A DNA stretch of 64,000 bases from DRKI01 sp011051875 (GCA_026990385.1 JALXDL010000047.1:3211-67210); one strand, 5' to 3'; shown: positions 53,104 through 63,081, counted from the first letter of the stretch. Notes: generated by a model from the sequence alone, not told the origin. Translations and numbers: made by a program.

Positions 53104-54185
53104 ACACCCCGAAAAAACTTTCCTTTCTCGACCGGTTCCTGACTCTCTGGATCTTCCTGGCCATGTTTGCCGGTGTCGCTCTTGGCTGGCTCTACCCCCG
53201 GATCACCGATGTCATCCACGGTTTCCAGGTGGGTACCACCAACATCCCCATTGCCATCGGCCTGATCCTGATGATGTATCCGCCGCTGGCCAAGGTCCGC
53301 TACGAAAAGCTGCACGAGGTCTTCCGCAATGTGCGGGTCCTTGCCCTGTCCCTGGTCCAGAACTGGATCATCGGCCCGGTCCTCATGTTCGGCCTGGCCG
53401 TCACCCTTTTGGCCGACCACCACGAGTACATGGTCGGCCTGATCCTCATCGGCCTCGCCCGCTGCATCGCCATGGTTATCGTCTGGAACGATCTTGCCGA
53501 CGGTGACCGGGAATACTGCGCCGGCCTGGTCGCCTTCAACTCCATTTTCCAGGTCCTCTTCTTCTCGGTCTACGCCTGGCTCTTCATCACGGTCCTGCCG
53601 CGGCTGCTGGGGATCGAGGGTGCGGTGGTGGACATCTCCATGGCCCAGATCGCGGAAAGCGTCTTCATCTATCTCGGCATCCCGTTTATCGCCGGCGTCC
53701 TGACCCGCTTCATCGGTGTGCGCACGAAAGGCGAGACCTGGTACCAGGAGGTCCTTCTTCCGAAGATCAGCCCGCTCACCCTGGTCTTTCTCCTCTTCAC
53801 CATCCTGGTGATGTTCTCCCTCAAGGGAGAGTATATCGTGCAGCTGCCCCTGGATGTGCTGCGGATCGCCCTGCCGCTGACCATCTACTTCGTGATCATG
53901 TTCGTGGTCTCCTTTTTCCTCTCCATGAAGGCCGGCGCCACCTACGAACAATCGGCAACGCTTTCCTTCACCGCCGCCTCCAACAACTTTGAACTGGCCA
54001 TCGCCGTGGCCATTGCCGTATTCGGCATCAACTCCGGCGAGGCGTTCGCCGCTGTCATCGGGCCGCTGGTCGAGGTGCCGGTCCTGATCAGCCTGGTCAA
54101 TGTGGCCTTCTGGTTCAAGAGAAAGTACTTCCCGTTTGCCAAGGAGACACCCCAGGGTATCTGTCACCTCACCTGCAAGGACTGA
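53100..54185 (+). CDS. acr3: Arsenite efflux permease of the ACR3 family
   Basis: A 361-residue, ten-segment inner-membrane exporter of As(OH)3/arsenite. The conserved Cys segment is LIGLARCIAMVIVWNDLADGD near residues 116-136 and the second conserved half-motif is TLSFTAASNNFELAIAVAIAVFG near 280. Length and motifs match ACR3, not ArsB. Overlaps arsR and arsC at both ends, so the three genes are one unit. Confidence 0.95.
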   Translation: MNTPKKLSFLDRFLTLWIFLAMFAGVALGWLYPRITDVIHGFQVGTTNIPIAIGLILMMYPPLAKVRYEKLHEVFRNVRVLALSLVQNWIIGPVLMFGLAVTLLADHHEYMVGLILIGLARCIAMVIVWNDLADGDREYCAGLVAFNSIFQVLFFSVYAWLFITVLPRLLGIEGAVVDISMAQIAESVFIYLGIPFIAGVLTRFIGVRTKGETWYQEVLLPKISPLTLVFLLFTILVMFSLKGEYIVQLPLDVLRIALPLTIYFVIMFVVSFFLSMKAGATYEQSATLSFTAASNNFELAIAVAIAVFGINSGEAFAAVIGPLVEVPVLISLVNVAFWFKRKYFPFAKETPQGICHLTCKD

Positions 54186-54622
54186 TGAAAGTGAAAATTC
54201 TTTTTCTCTGCACCGGAAATTCCTGCCGCAGCCAGATGGCCGAAGGCTGGGCACGCCACCTGAAAGGCGACGTGATCGAGCCCTATTCGGCCGGGATCGA
54301 AAAACATGGCCTGAATGAAAAAGCGGTCAGGGTCATGGCCGAGGCCGGGGTGGACATCTCGGGCCAGCAGTCCAGGCTGGTCAGTGAACTTCCGGTCCAG
54401 GACTTTGACTACGTGGTCACGGTCTGCGACCATGCCCATGAATCCTGCCCGCTCTTTCCCGGCACGGCCAGGGTGGTCCACAGGGGGTTTGATGATCCGC
54501 CCCGCCTGGCCGCCGGCGCTGCCAGCGAAGAAGAGGCCCTGGAACCGTACCGGCGGGTACGCGATGAGATTAGGGCCTTTGTCGAAACCCTGCCGGATGC
54601 CCTGGAAAAGGACATGAGCTGA
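54185..54622 (+). CDS. arsC: Arsenate reductase (LMW-phosphatase type)
   Basis: A 145-residue enzyme reducing arsenate to arsenite for export. The P-loop CTGNSCRSQMAEGW near residues 9-22 contains the nucleophile Cys, a second pair of cysteines is in VTVCDHAHESCPLFPG near 80-92, and the acidic DDPP follows. This is the thioredoxin-coupled ArsC class. The start overlaps the acr3 stop (TGATG). Confidence 0.95.
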   Translation: MKVKILFLCTGNSCRSQMAEGWARHLKGDVIEPYSAGIEKHGLNEKAVRVMAEAGVDISGQQSRLVSELPVQDFDYVVTVCDHAHESCPLFPGTARVVHRGFDDPPRLAAGAASEEEALEPYRRVRDEIRAFVETLPDALEKDMS

Positions 54623-54676
54623 TACCGCCGGACCGATATCCTCTATTATCCTCTATTTATCCTGGTTGAACTATCC

Positions 54677-55594
54677 GTGCCATCACAGAGCATCGCCCTT
54701 CTCCTGGCCCTGATCATGACGGCTCTCTCCGTTGTCGGCTGCCAGAGAACTCCGGAGAGGGAGAGTGACCGGAAACGGGTCATCCGGCTCGACCGCCTCT
54801 CACCCCTGCCCCCGGCGCCGAAAAAACCGGGCTCCCGGCGCCTGAGAGTGGCGGTGGCGGCTATTCTGTCGCCCAGGGGGACCGTTACCTCCTACCGGCC
54901 CCTCCTCGGCTACCTCGAAAGAAAATCCGGTGAGAGGGTGGAGCTGGTGCAGCGGCGAACCTACAAGGAGATAAACCACCTGATCGCCGCAAACGAGGTC
55001 GACCTGGCCTTTATCTGCACAGGGGCCTATCAGCAGGGTCGGCGGGACGGCATCATGCGGCTGCTTGTTATACCACGGATCGATGGACGAACAACCTACA
55101 ATTCCATCCTGATCGCCGGCGCGGCGTCTACTGCCCGGGGCCTTGAAGATTTCCGCAACAAGGTCTTTGTCTTCACCGATCCCCTTTCCAATTCCGGATA
55201 TCTCTATCCCATGAGCCTGCTCAAACGGATGGGGGAACGGCCGGAAACCTTTTTCAAGAGCTTTTCTTTCACTTACAGTCACGACCGGTCCATCGAGGCG
55301 GTGGCGGACGGCCTGGCCGACGGAGCGTTTATTGACAGCATTGTCTACAGGTACCACCGCCGCGAAGACAATAAGACCGCATGTCGAACACGGATCGTCT
55401 TTACCTCGCCCCCCTTCGGGATCCCGCCGGTAGTTGTCCCCGCGGGACAGTTGCCCCGGAAGACAGCGGCGTTGCGAGAGATCTTCCTCCATATCCATGA
55501 AGAGCCCCAAGGGCGGAAGGCTCTTGATGCCCTTGGCATCGAACGGTTCGTGGAGGCAAAGACCGACCGTTACCAACGGGAACCCTGCAGATGA
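54677..55594 (+). CDS. PhnD-like sensor lipoprotein (TtrS sensor half)
   Basis: A 305-residue lipoprotein; GTG start, lipobox SVVGC near residue 22. The binding domain begins RRLRVAVAAILSPRGTVTSYRPLLGYLERKSGERVELVQRRTYKEINHLIAANEVDLAFICTGAYQ, the pattern seen in the sensor half of TtrS. In Salmonella the same domain is fused to the kinase; here the kinase is a separate gene overlapping by ATGA. Expected to bind tetrathionate or a related oxyanion and control ttrBCA through the kinase. Confidence 0.82.
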   Translation: MPSQSIALLLALIMTALSVVGCQRTPERESDRKRVIRLDRLSPLPPAPKKPGSRRLRVAVAAILSPRGTVTSYRPLLGYLERKSGERVELVQRRTYKEINHLIAANEVDLAFICTGAYQQGRRDGIMRLLVIPRIDGRTTYNSILIAGAASTARGLEDFRNKVFVFTDPLSNSGYLYPMSLLKRMGERPETFFKSFSFTYSHDRSIEAVADGLADGAFIDSIVYRYHRREDNKTACRTRIVFTSPPFGIPPVVVPAGQLPRKTAALREIFLHIHEEPQGRKALDALGIERFVEAKTDRYQREPCR

Positions 55595-57039
55595 AAGAGC
55601 AGCGGCGACGACATTTCTTTCTCTCTATCCTGACCGCCAGGCTGTGGCGGGCGGTCGATGCGGTGTCGCTGCGGCTGAAAATTATGGGCATGGTGGTTGC
55701 GACCACCCTTCTGGTCGGGATCTTTACCACCTCCCAGGTTTACCGGGTCATGTCAAAGGATATGGCCGAAAACCTGGCCGACAAGAGCCGCTCCGTGGCC
55801 GGAGAACTTGCTTCCCGGGTGGACACCTATCTGCTGGTCAATGATATCTACGGCCTGACGCAGCTCCTGAAGGACACCGTTGGCAACAGGCGGGATATCC
55901 GGTACGCCTTTGTCACCGACCGGCGAGGCAGCGAGGTCCTGGCTCACAGTTTCGGCCCGGGCTTCCCCATGGCCCTGCTCCTGGTGAAACCCGAAGCCGA
56001 CAAGACCACCCTTGTCCGGCTCAGGACCAATGAAGGCGTTGTCTGGGATACCGCCGCGCCGATCATGAACGGTGATCTCGGTTTTGTCCGCGTCGGCGTG
56101 GAGGGCCGGCGCGCCGTCAGGGCGATCAACAGCCTTATCCGTTTCCTGGTACTCAGCACCATCGTGGTGATCATCATCGGCATCGGCCTCAGCGGCCTGC
56201 TCACCTGGTTCCTGACCAGGCCCATCCTGAGCCTCCTCGAAGCCACTCGCTCAATCAAGGCGGGAGACTTCTCGGTACGGCTCCGGAGCGCACCCCATGA
56301 TGAAGTGGGCGAACTGATCACATCCTTCAACGAGATGGCCGGCCAACTTGCGCAGACCGACCGGCTGCGACGGGAAAAAGAACAGATCCGCAGAGAATTC
56401 CTGCAAAAGATCATCAACACCCAGGAAGGGGAACGGAAACGGATCGCCCTGGAGCTGCATGATCAGACCGGCCAATCCCTGGCAGCCCTGATGATCGGTC
56501 TCAAGCTCCTGGAAAAGACCAGCAATGAAGAGGAATTGCGTGAGGGGATCAATCGGCTGCGGGATACCATCACCAAGGAGATGGAATCCATCCACCGCAT
56601 GGCCATCGACCTGCGGCCCTCGGTGCTGGATGATATGGGAATCATTGCCGCCCTGGAACTCTATATCGAATCGTTTCGGGAACGCTGCCGCACGACGGTG
56701 GATTTTCATGTCCTGGGCTTCGAGAACAGGCGTCTCGATCCCTTCATGGAAACCTGCATCTACCGCATCACCCAGGAGGCCCTTACCAATGTCGCCCGTC
56801 ATGCCGCCGCCACGCGGGTTAGTATTATTCTTGAATGGCGGGAGGAGGAAATCCGCGGCATCATCGAAGATGACGGCGTCGGCTTCGACCTGCGCAACAG
56901 ACCCTGTGAGCGGCTGGGAATCTATGGTATGGAAGAGAGGGTTTCCCTGCTGAACGGCACCCTGCAGGTGGAATCCAGCCCCGGCCAGGGAACGCTGCTG
57001 GCCTTCACGATCCCCGTTTCCAGGCCACCAGGAGAGTGA
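55591..57039 (+). CDS. Sensor histidine kinase (HisKA_3, NarX-like; TtrS kinase half)
   Basis: A 482-residue membrane kinase: TM1 (~31-52), periplasmic domain with a PDC/CACHE-like fold (~55-170), TM2 (~177-200), HAMP, and a HisKA_3 dimerisation helix with the phospho-His in ERKRIALELHDQTGQSLAAL, then a HATPase domain with EALTNVARHA and DDGVGFD. It is coupled to a NarL-type regulator gene by ATGA overlap and to the PhnD-like sensor gene likewise. Together the three replace TtrS/TtrR. Confidence 0.9.
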   Translation: MKEQRRRHFFLSILTARLWRAVDAVSLRLKIMGMVVATTLLVGIFTTSQVYRVMSKDMAENLADKSRSVAGELASRVDTYLLVNDIYGLTQLLKDTVGNRRDIRYAFVTDRRGSEVLAHSFGPGFPMALLLVKPEADKTTLVRLRTNEGVVWDTAAPIMNGDLGFVRVGVEGRRAVRAINSLIRFLVLSTIVVIIIGIGLSGLLTWFLTRPILSLLEATRSIKAGDFSVRLRSAPHDEVGELITSFNEMAGQLAQTDRLRREKEQIRREFLQKIINTQEGERKRIALELHDQTGQSLAALMIGLKLLEKTSNEEELREGINRLRDTITKEMESIHRMAIDLRPSVLDDMGIIAALELYIESFRERCRTTVDFHVLGFENRRLDPFMETCIYRITQEALTNVARHAAATRVSIILEWREEEIRGIIEDDGVGFDLRNRPCERLGIYGMEERVSLLNGTLQVESSPGQGTLLAFTIPVSRPPGE

Positions 57040-57713
57040 TGATGAGCAATAAAGAAATCAGGGTCGTGGTGGTGGACGATCATGCCATACTGCTCTCCGG
57101 ACTGTGCATGATGCTCAACGCCGAGGACAACATGGAGGTGGTGGGGCAGGCAGGCACGGCCGCCGAGGCCCTGGAGGTCGTCCGAGACAAACAGCCTGAC
57201 CTCGTTTTGCTGGATATCTCCATTCCGGGCGACAGCGGCCTGGACATCATTGCCGACCTGCTGCGCCTGGCACCCGACAGCCGCATCATCATTCTGACCA
57301 TGCACAACAACCGTGAATATGTCAAAAAGGCCCTGGCCGAAGGTGCCACGGGGTTTGTCCTCAAAAAGGGCCTGGACGTGGACCTGTTTTCCGCCATTGC
57401 CGCGGTGATGCGCGGCGAGATCTATATCCATCCCTCGCTGTTGCGTGACTATCTGGAAGGAGAAGGCGGTGAATCCGGCACAACCACAGACAGCACCGAC
57501 AATGACCGTCTGCTGTGGGACTCCCTCAGCAGACGGGAACAGCAGGTCCTGCTCGGGGTTGCCAGGGGGCTCACCAGCAGGGAGATCGCCGGCAAGTACT
57601 TTATCAGCGAGAAGACCGTTGCCACCTATCGCTCCCGCGCCCAGACCAAGCTTGGCGTGACAAGCCGGGCCAGACTGGTTGAGCTGGCCCTGAAATTGAA
57701 ACTGCTGCAGTAA
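57036..57713 (+). CDS. NarL/LuxR-type response regulator (TtrR-like)
   Basis: A 225-residue regulator with an N-terminal receiver (VVVVDDHAILLSGL, phosphoacceptor Asp in LVLLDISIPGDSG near 56) and a C-terminal LuxR helix-turn-helix (LSRREQQVLLGVARGLTSREIAGKYFISEKTVATYRSRAQTKLGV). It stands directly before the ttrBCA genes and likely activates them. The kinase gene overlaps its start. Confidence 0.9.
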   Translation: MMMSNKEIRVVVVDDHAILLSGLCMMLNAEDNMEVVGQAGTAAEALEVVRDKQPDLVLLDISIPGDSGLDIIADLLRLAPDSRIIILTMHNNREYVKKALAEGATGFVLKKGLDVDLFSAIAAVMRGEIYIHPSLLRDYLEGEGGESGTTTDSTDNDRLLWDSLSRREQQVLLGVARGLTSREIAGKYFISEKTVATYRSRAQTKLGVTSRARLVELALKLKLLQ

Positions 57714-58108
57714 TCCCCGTTCCAGAGATGAGGGACGGATGAGAGGTCCATCACACCCTGCGGATGGCGCAGCGGTCATGTTGTAGGTCCTTTCCCTACA
57801 GACCGGCCCCTCGCTTTTCACAGTTTTTCCCACAAACAGTCCAACTTCTCCCTCTTTTTTTCCCTGCCGATCCAGCCTATCATGAAATCATAGCAGGAGC
57901 AGGCGATTGCCTGACCCGGGGACATCCTGCCCAGCCCATGCACACCCCCGGGTGCCGGTCCGATGGCTGCCTGGCCGAGGCGCCAGCAACCGCGAACCAC
58001 GGGGACGGCGACCGTCTCCATTCGTGAGCCGCCGGACCACGCCCCGCGTGGCATTATTTGTCGTCCCGGCGGGGTGTTCATCCTGGAATCTCAGTAAGGA
58101 GGAATCAC
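57714..58108. other. Intergenic control region upstream of ttrB
   Basis: About 395 bases without a gene. It contains a possible operator (57782-57800) and the hairpin CCACGC-CCC-GCGTGG (58037-58051), itself inside a larger CCGCCGG/CCGGCGG pairing, in the probable leader of the ttr transcript. Confidence 0.5.
57782..57800 (+). promoter_or_regulatory. Inverted repeat, possible TtrR-like operator
   Basis: TGTAGG-TCCTTTC-CCTACA lies about 70 bases after the regulator gene and over 300 bases before ttrB. Its symmetry fits a dimeric regulator; no other evidence. Confidence 0.3.
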
Positions 58109-58822
58109 ATGTCACCTGCCAAGGAAGACCTGGTGGTAACCATGCTCAGTGACCTCAAACGGGCCCTGCGCAAGCCTCGGTCCGAAAGGCGCTGGGGAAT
58201 GGTTATCGACAAGAGAAAGTGTACAGGCTGCTACGCATGCACGGTCGCCTGCATTGCCGAGTACAAATTGCCGCCCGGTGTGGTGTATCGACCGGTGATG
58301 GAGAAGGAGCACGGGTCCTACCCCAATGTCACCAGGGAGTTCATCCCCCGCCCCTGCATGCACTGCGACAATCCTCCCTGTGTCAAGGGATGTCCGGTGA
58401 AGGCGACCTACAAGCGCGAGGACGGCATCGTGGTCATCGACTATGACCTCTGCATCGGCTGCCGTACGTGCCTGGTCAACTGTCCCTATGGAGCACGGAC
58501 CTATGACAGGGGCCGTTTCTACACCGAAGGGACCCCGGTACTGGAGGCCTACGAGAAGGAGGATTTCTACGAGTACGGCCGCAGGAGGAACCGGAAAAAC
58601 AATGCCTCGCCCATCGGCAATGCCAGAAAATGTCATTTCTGCACCAGCCGTATCGAAGCCGGGGTCCTGCCGCTGTGTGTCACCAGCTGTCTCGGCCGGG
58701 CCACCTATTTCGGCGATCTCAATGATCCCGCCGCCCTGGTAAATAGTGTCGTCGTCGGCCGCAATGTCGAGGTGCTCAAGGAGCATCTCGCCACCAGGCC
58801 GAAGGTTGTCTATATCTCCTGA
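58109..58822 (+). CDS. ttrB: Tetrathionate reductase subunit B-like ferredoxin (4 x [4Fe-4S])
   Basis: A 237-residue electron-transfer subunit. Four cysteine clusters are visible: CTGCYACTVAC, CMHCDNPPCVKGC, CIGCRTCLVNC and CHFCTSRIEAGVLPLCVTSC. No signal peptide is seen, so export would occur as a complex with Tat-targeted TtrA. The start at 58109 has TAAGGAGG upstream. Carries electrons from TtrC to TtrA. Confidence 0.9.
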   Translation: MSPAKEDLVVTMLSDLKRALRKPRSERRWGMVIDKRKCTGCYACTVACIAEYKLPPGVVYRPVMEKEHGSYPNVTREFIPRPCMHCDNPPCVKGCPVKATYKREDGIVVIDYDLCIGCRTCLVNCPYGARTYDRGRFYTEGTPVLEAYEKEDFYEYGRRRNRKNNASPIGNARKCHFCTSRIEAGVLPLCVTSCLGRATYFGDLNDPAALVNSVVVGRNVEVLKEHLATRPKVVYIS

Positions 58823-58843
58823 GAAGAAGCCAGAGAGGATATT

Positions 58844-59896
58844 ATGAAGATATTGCTTACGATTATCGGCCTTGCCGGTGTACTCCTGGCGGGCGGCAAG
58901 ATGTTTGTCTGGGGCGATGCCGCAGTCAACTACGGCAGCTATGTCCCATGGGGGCTCTGGGTCGCCGTATATGGCTTCATGGTCACCCTTTCCGCCGGCT
59001 CCTCCCTGATCGCCGGCTTTTATTACGGTTTTGGCCGGGAAGAGTACAAAGAGGCGGCACGCCCCGCCCTGGTGCTTTCCATTGTTTCTCTTTTCTTTGC
59101 CATGCCACTGATCAGCGCCGATCTGGGCCACCCTCTGCGGGGGATGATGATCCTCGTCCGGCCGAATGTCCATGCCTTTCTTCCCTGGGCGGTGTGGGCG
59201 TACATCGCATTTCTCATCGTTTCCATTATTGTCCTGATACGGGGAGACGCAGGCAGGGACACCAGGTTCCTCGGCATAATCAGTATGCTGCTGGCCGGGG
59301 CATTTCTCCTCTTCGAATCCCTCCATTTTGCCGTGGTCATCGCCCATCCGGTCTGGAACTCGGCCATCATTATCCCTCTTTTCTTTGTCACCGCAGATAC
59401 CCTGGGTTTTGCTGTTCTTGCCATCTTTGGCGGCACAGGCAATGCCTTCATGAACCGTACCATTCTCTCCTCCCTCCTTATCCTGCTCGGCCTGATGGTG
59501 ATCGGCCAGGTAATCGTCCATGCCAATTCCTCGCCACCCGAGTTGCATGAAAGCGCCCTTCACGCCGTCTCCTCACCCTGGTTCTGGACCTACATCGCGC
59601 TGGGCCTGGTTCTGCCTCTGCTCCTTCTCTGCAGCAGCAGAAGTTCCTTCACCATGAAGCTGTCCGGATGGTCGATCCTCATCGGCCTGCTTGCCGAAAA
59701 GTACGAATTCGTCACCAGTGCCTTTGCCCTGGCCCAGTTTGCCGAGCTGCCGTCCGCCTTCCATGGGCCGGGCCTCACAGTACACTACACCCCGAATATC
59801 ATCGAGATCGGGGCCGCGGCCGGCTTCCTGATCCTCACCATGGCCGCCTACATGTGGCTGTCACCCCGCCGCAAACGGCAAGGAGGGACAGCATGA
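58844..59896 (+). CDS. ttrC: NrfD-family quinol-oxidising membrane subunit (TtrC-like)
   Basis: A 350-residue protein with about nine membrane segments of the NrfD/PsrC family: ADLGHPLRGMMILVRPN near 93, SSPWFWTYIALGLVLPLLLL near 243. It likely takes electrons from (mena)quinol and passes them to TtrB. The stop overlaps the first possible ATG of ttrA (ATGA). Confidence 0.88.
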   Translation: MKILLTIIGLAGVLLAGGKMFVWGDAAVNYGSYVPWGLWVAVYGFMVTLSAGSSLIAGFYYGFGREEYKEAARPALVLSIVSLFFAMPLISADLGHPLRGMMILVRPNVHAFLPWAVWAYIAFLIVSIIVLIRGDAGRDTRFLGIISMLLAGAFLLFESLHFAVVIAHPVWNSAIIIPLFFVTADTLGFAVLAIFGGTGNAFMNRTILSSLLILLGLMVIGQVIVHANSSPPELHESALHAVSSPWFWTYIALGLVLPLLLLCSSRSSFTMKLSGWSILIGLLAEKYEFVTSAFALAQFAELPSAFHGPGLTVHYTPNIIEIGAAAGFLILTMAAYMWLSPRRKRQGGTA

Positions 59897-62800
59897 GCAG
59901 GAGGCACAAGCGAAGCAACAGGTTATCGACAAGGAGCAAGGTCATGCAGCAGAGTACAGTGAAAAAGAAAGGGATAACCAGAAGAAGCCTGATGCAGGGT
60001 GCGATCATTGCCGGCACCGGCGCCTTTCTTGGCGACAAGCTGGGCTGGATCTGCAAAAAGGTGGCGGCTTCTGAAAACGTCACCTACCCCTTGGCCAGCG
60101 ACGATTCAACCATCTATTCGGTCTGCCTCCAGTGTCATACCGCATGTCCGATCAAGGTAAAGGTCCGGAACGGATTGGCCGTCAAAATCGACGGCAACCC
60201 CTATACGCCGCAGAATCTGCTGCCCCATCTTCCCTACACCACCGCGGTGGAGGAGGCGGCAAAGGTTGACGGCAAAATCTGCCCCAAGGGCCAGTCCGGT
60301 CTGCAGAGCCTGTATGATCCCTACCGGATCGTCAAGGTCCTCAAGCGTAACGGACCGCGTGGTTCAAACAAGTGGCGCGTCATCAGTTTCGAGCAGGCGG
60401 TCAGCGAGATTGTCGAGGGCGGCAGGCTGTTCGCGGAGATCGGTGAGGACCGGCACGTCGAGGGGCTGCGGGATATCTTCGGACTGCGGGATGCCAAGGT
60501 CGCCAAGGATATGGCCGCGGATGCCGACAAGGTGAAAAAGGGCAAGATGACGGTGGCAGAGTTCAAGAGCAGGCACCGGGACCACCTGGATACCCTGATC
60601 GATCCGGACCACCCGGACCTCGGACCAGTGAACAACCAGTTCGTGATGCAATGCGGCAGGATCGAGCATGGCCGCAAGGAGCTTGGCAAACGCTTTGTCT
60701 ACGCCAGTTTCGGCTCCCGGAACTTCTATGAGCATACAACCATCTGTGAACAATCGCACCACATCGCCTTTGCCGGTATGTGTGACAAGTACAAAAAAGG
60801 AAAATGGGGCAAGGGCTCTCATCACCTGAAGCCCGACACCCTCAACTCCGAGTTTATCATTTATTTCGGCACCAGCCCGGTGGAGGCCAACTTTGGTCCG
60901 CCGATCATGACCGGCAAGATCACCGACGGCCTGGCGGCCGACCGGTTGCGGATCGCGGTGGTCGATCCCCGGCTGACCAAGACCGCTGCCAAGGCCTGGA
61001 AGTGGCTCCCGGTCAAACCAGGCGGCGATGCGGCTGTGGCCCTGGGCATCGGCCGCTGGATCGTAGAGAACAAACGGTATGACGAAGATTTCCTCAGAAA
61101 TGCCAACAAGGCGGCTGCCGCGGCCAACGGGGAAAAGAGCTGGACAACCTCCTCCTACCTGGTCAGGATCGAGGAGGATGGCGCCGGCCGCTACCTGCGG
61201 GCCGCCGACATTGGCCTGGGGGACGAGCACACCTTTGTCACCACAGTGGACGGCCAGCCCGTGGCCATCGGCGACCCGGCCGTGCGTGGTGATCTCGACT
61301 TCAGTGGAGAGATCGGGGGCATCCGGGTCAAGACGGCCTTCACCCTCTATCGGGAGCAGGTCATGGCGAAAAGCCTGGAGGATTGGGCAAAGCTGGGCGG
61401 GACCTCGGCACGTGACCTGGCGGAGCTGGGCAGGGAATTCACCGCCCACGGCAAGCGGGCCGCAACCGAGATGTACAGGGGACCGGTGCAGCATACCAAT
61501 GGCTACTACAACGGCACGGCCATCATCACCCTCAACCTGCTGATCGGTAACATCGATCACAAGGGCGGCCTGCAAAAAGGGGGCGGCCACTGGCATGAAC
61601 TGGGCGACAAGCTCCATTTTCCCTATGATCTGAAAAAGGCCCATCCGGGCAAGCTCACCGCCTTTGGCCACAAGATCACCCGGGAAGGCTCAAAATATGA
61701 ACAATCCACCCTGTTCAAGGGATACCCGGCCAAGCGCCCCTGGTTTCCTTTTTCCGGCAATGTCTACCAGGAGATCATCCCCTCCGCGGCGGATGAATAT
61801 CCCTATGGCATAAAGTGTCTATGGCTGCACAAGGGCACCCCGGGCTTTGCCTCGCCGGCCGGCCAGACAGCGCTGCGGATCCTTGCCGATCCAGAGAGGA
61901 TCCCCCTCTTCATAGCCGATGACATCGTCATCGGGGAGACCTCCATGTACGCTGATTACCTGTTTCCGGACACAGCGATCTGGGAACGGTTCGGCACACC
62001 GCACACCACGCCCGATGCACCGACCAAGGCATCGAAGATCCGGCAGCCGACCGTGACCCCCTCCACCGAGGTGGTGACGGTCTATGGCGAAAAGATGCAC
62101 TGCTCCATGGAAGCCCTGATGCTGGCCATTGCCGAGAAGCTCGAACTTCCAGGCTGCGGCAGGAATGGCTTCGGCCCTGGCCTCGATTTCACGCGGCCCG
62201 AGGATTTCTACCTGAAGCTCTTTGTCAACCTGGCCTGGGGCGACAAGAAGGATGAGGCAATTCCCGAGGCATCGGACAGCGAAGAACAGGTCTTCATGAA
62301 GGCACGCGCCCACCTGGCGCCGACCCTGTTTGCAAGAACCCGCTGGCAGAAGGCCTGCGGCAACGAACACTGGCGCAGACTCGTCTACTTTCTGAACAGG
62401 GGCGGCAGGTTCGAAGATTTTGACGAGGCCAGAAGCATCGGTCATGACGGTTTTGTCCGCCATCCTCTTCACGGCAGAATGAATCTCTACGTGGAAAAGG
62501 TGGCTGTCCAGAAACATTCGCTGACCGGCAGGCGCTTCTCCGGCATCCCTGTCTACGAACCTATCCTGGATGCCGCCGGCCAGCCGGTCCGGGACAACGG
62601 CTATCCCCTGATGCTCTCCACCTTCAAGGAAATCCTCACCGGCCAGTCAAGGACACTGCCCGGCAATTACTGGCTTTCGGCCATCCTGCCGGAGAATTCG
62701 ATCCTCATCAACAGCCGGACCGCCCGCGATCTCGGCTTCATGGACGGAGAAGCCGTACGGATCGTTTCCTCGACCAACCAGCAAGGCATCTGGGAACTGC

Positions 62801-63081
62801 CCAACCGCAAGAACCTGGACATGGTGGGCAGACTGAAAGTCATTGAGGGCATCCGGCCCGGGGTGATCGCCGTGAGCTGGGGCTACGGCCACTGGGGCTA
62901 CGGGGCGGCCGATGCCGAGATCGACGGCCGGAAGGTTCCGGGAGATCCCAGACGCCGCAAAGGCCTCTGCCCCAATGCGGCATTCCGTATTGATCCGGTT
63001 CTGAAGAATGTCTGCATGACCGATCCCATAGGTGCCAGTGCCAGCTTTTACGATACCTCGGTGAAACTGGTTCGGACCTGA
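59893..63081 (+). CDS. ttrA: Tetrathionate reductase catalytic subunit (molybdopterin enzyme)
   Basis: About 1062 residues. A Tat signal (GITRRSLMQGAIIAG), an N-terminal [4Fe-4S] site VCLQCHTACPIKVKVRNGLAVKIDGNPYTP...ICPKG, and the Mo-ligand Cys near 285 in EHTTICEQSHHIAFAG. Blocks such as GSNKWRVISFEQAVSEIVEGGRLFAEI and FVYASFGSRNFYEH correspond with TtrA of Salmonella. TtrA reduces tetrathionate to thiosulfate; respiratory reductases of related anions are not excluded. Two starts: 59893 (ATGA overlap) or 59944 (AAGGAG upstream, shorter n-region). Confidence 0.9.
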   Translation: MSRRHKRSNRLSTRSKVMQQSTVKKKGITRRSLMQGAIIAGTGAFLGDKLGWICKKVAASENVTYPLASDDSTIYSVCLQCHTACPIKVKVRNGLAVKIDGNPYTPQNLLPHLPYTTAVEEAAKVDGKICPKGQSGLQSLYDPYRIVKVLKRNGPRGSNKWRVISFEQAVSEIVEGGRLFAEIGEDRHVEGLRDIFGLRDAKVAKDMAADADKVKKGKMTVAEFKSRHRDHLDTLIDPDHPDLGPVNNQFVMQCGRIEHGRKELGKRFVYASFGSRNFYEHTTICEQSHHIAFAGMCDKYKKGKWGKGSHHLKPDTLNSEFIIYFGTSPVEANFGPPIMTGKITDGLAADRLRIAVVDPRLTKTAAKAWKWLPVKPGGDAAVALGIGRWIVENKRYDEDFLRNANKAAAAANGEKSWTTSSYLVRIEEDGAGRYLRAADIGLGDEHTFVTTVDGQPVAIGDPAVRGDLDFSGEIGGIRVKTAFTLYREQVMAKSLEDWAKLGGTSARDLAELGREFTAHGKRAATEMYRGPVQHTNGYYNGTAIITLNLLIGNIDHKGGLQKGGGHWHELGDKLHFPYDLKKAHPGKLTAFGHKITREGSKYEQSTLFKGYPAKRPWFPFSGNVYQEIIPSAADEYPYGIKCLWLHKGTPGFASPAGQTALRILADPERIPLFIADDIVIGETSMYADYLFPDTAIWERFGTPHTTPDAPTKASKIRQPTVTPSTEVVTVYGEKMHCSMEALMLAIAEKLELPGCGRNGFGPGLDFTRPEDFYLKLFVNLAWGDKKDEAIPEASDSEEQVFMKARAHLAPTLFARTRWQKACGNEHWRRLVYFLNRGGRFEDFDEARSIGHDGFVRHPLHGRMNLYVEKVAVQKHSLTGRRFSGIPVYEPILDAAGQPVRDNGYPLMLSTFKEILTGQSRTLPGNYWLSAILPENSILINSRTARDLGFMDGEAVRIVSSTNQQGIWELPNRKNLDMVGRLKVIEGIRPGVIAVSWGYGHWGYGAADAEIDGRKVPGDPRRRKGLCPNAAFRIDPVLKNVCMTDPIGASASFYDTSVKLVRT

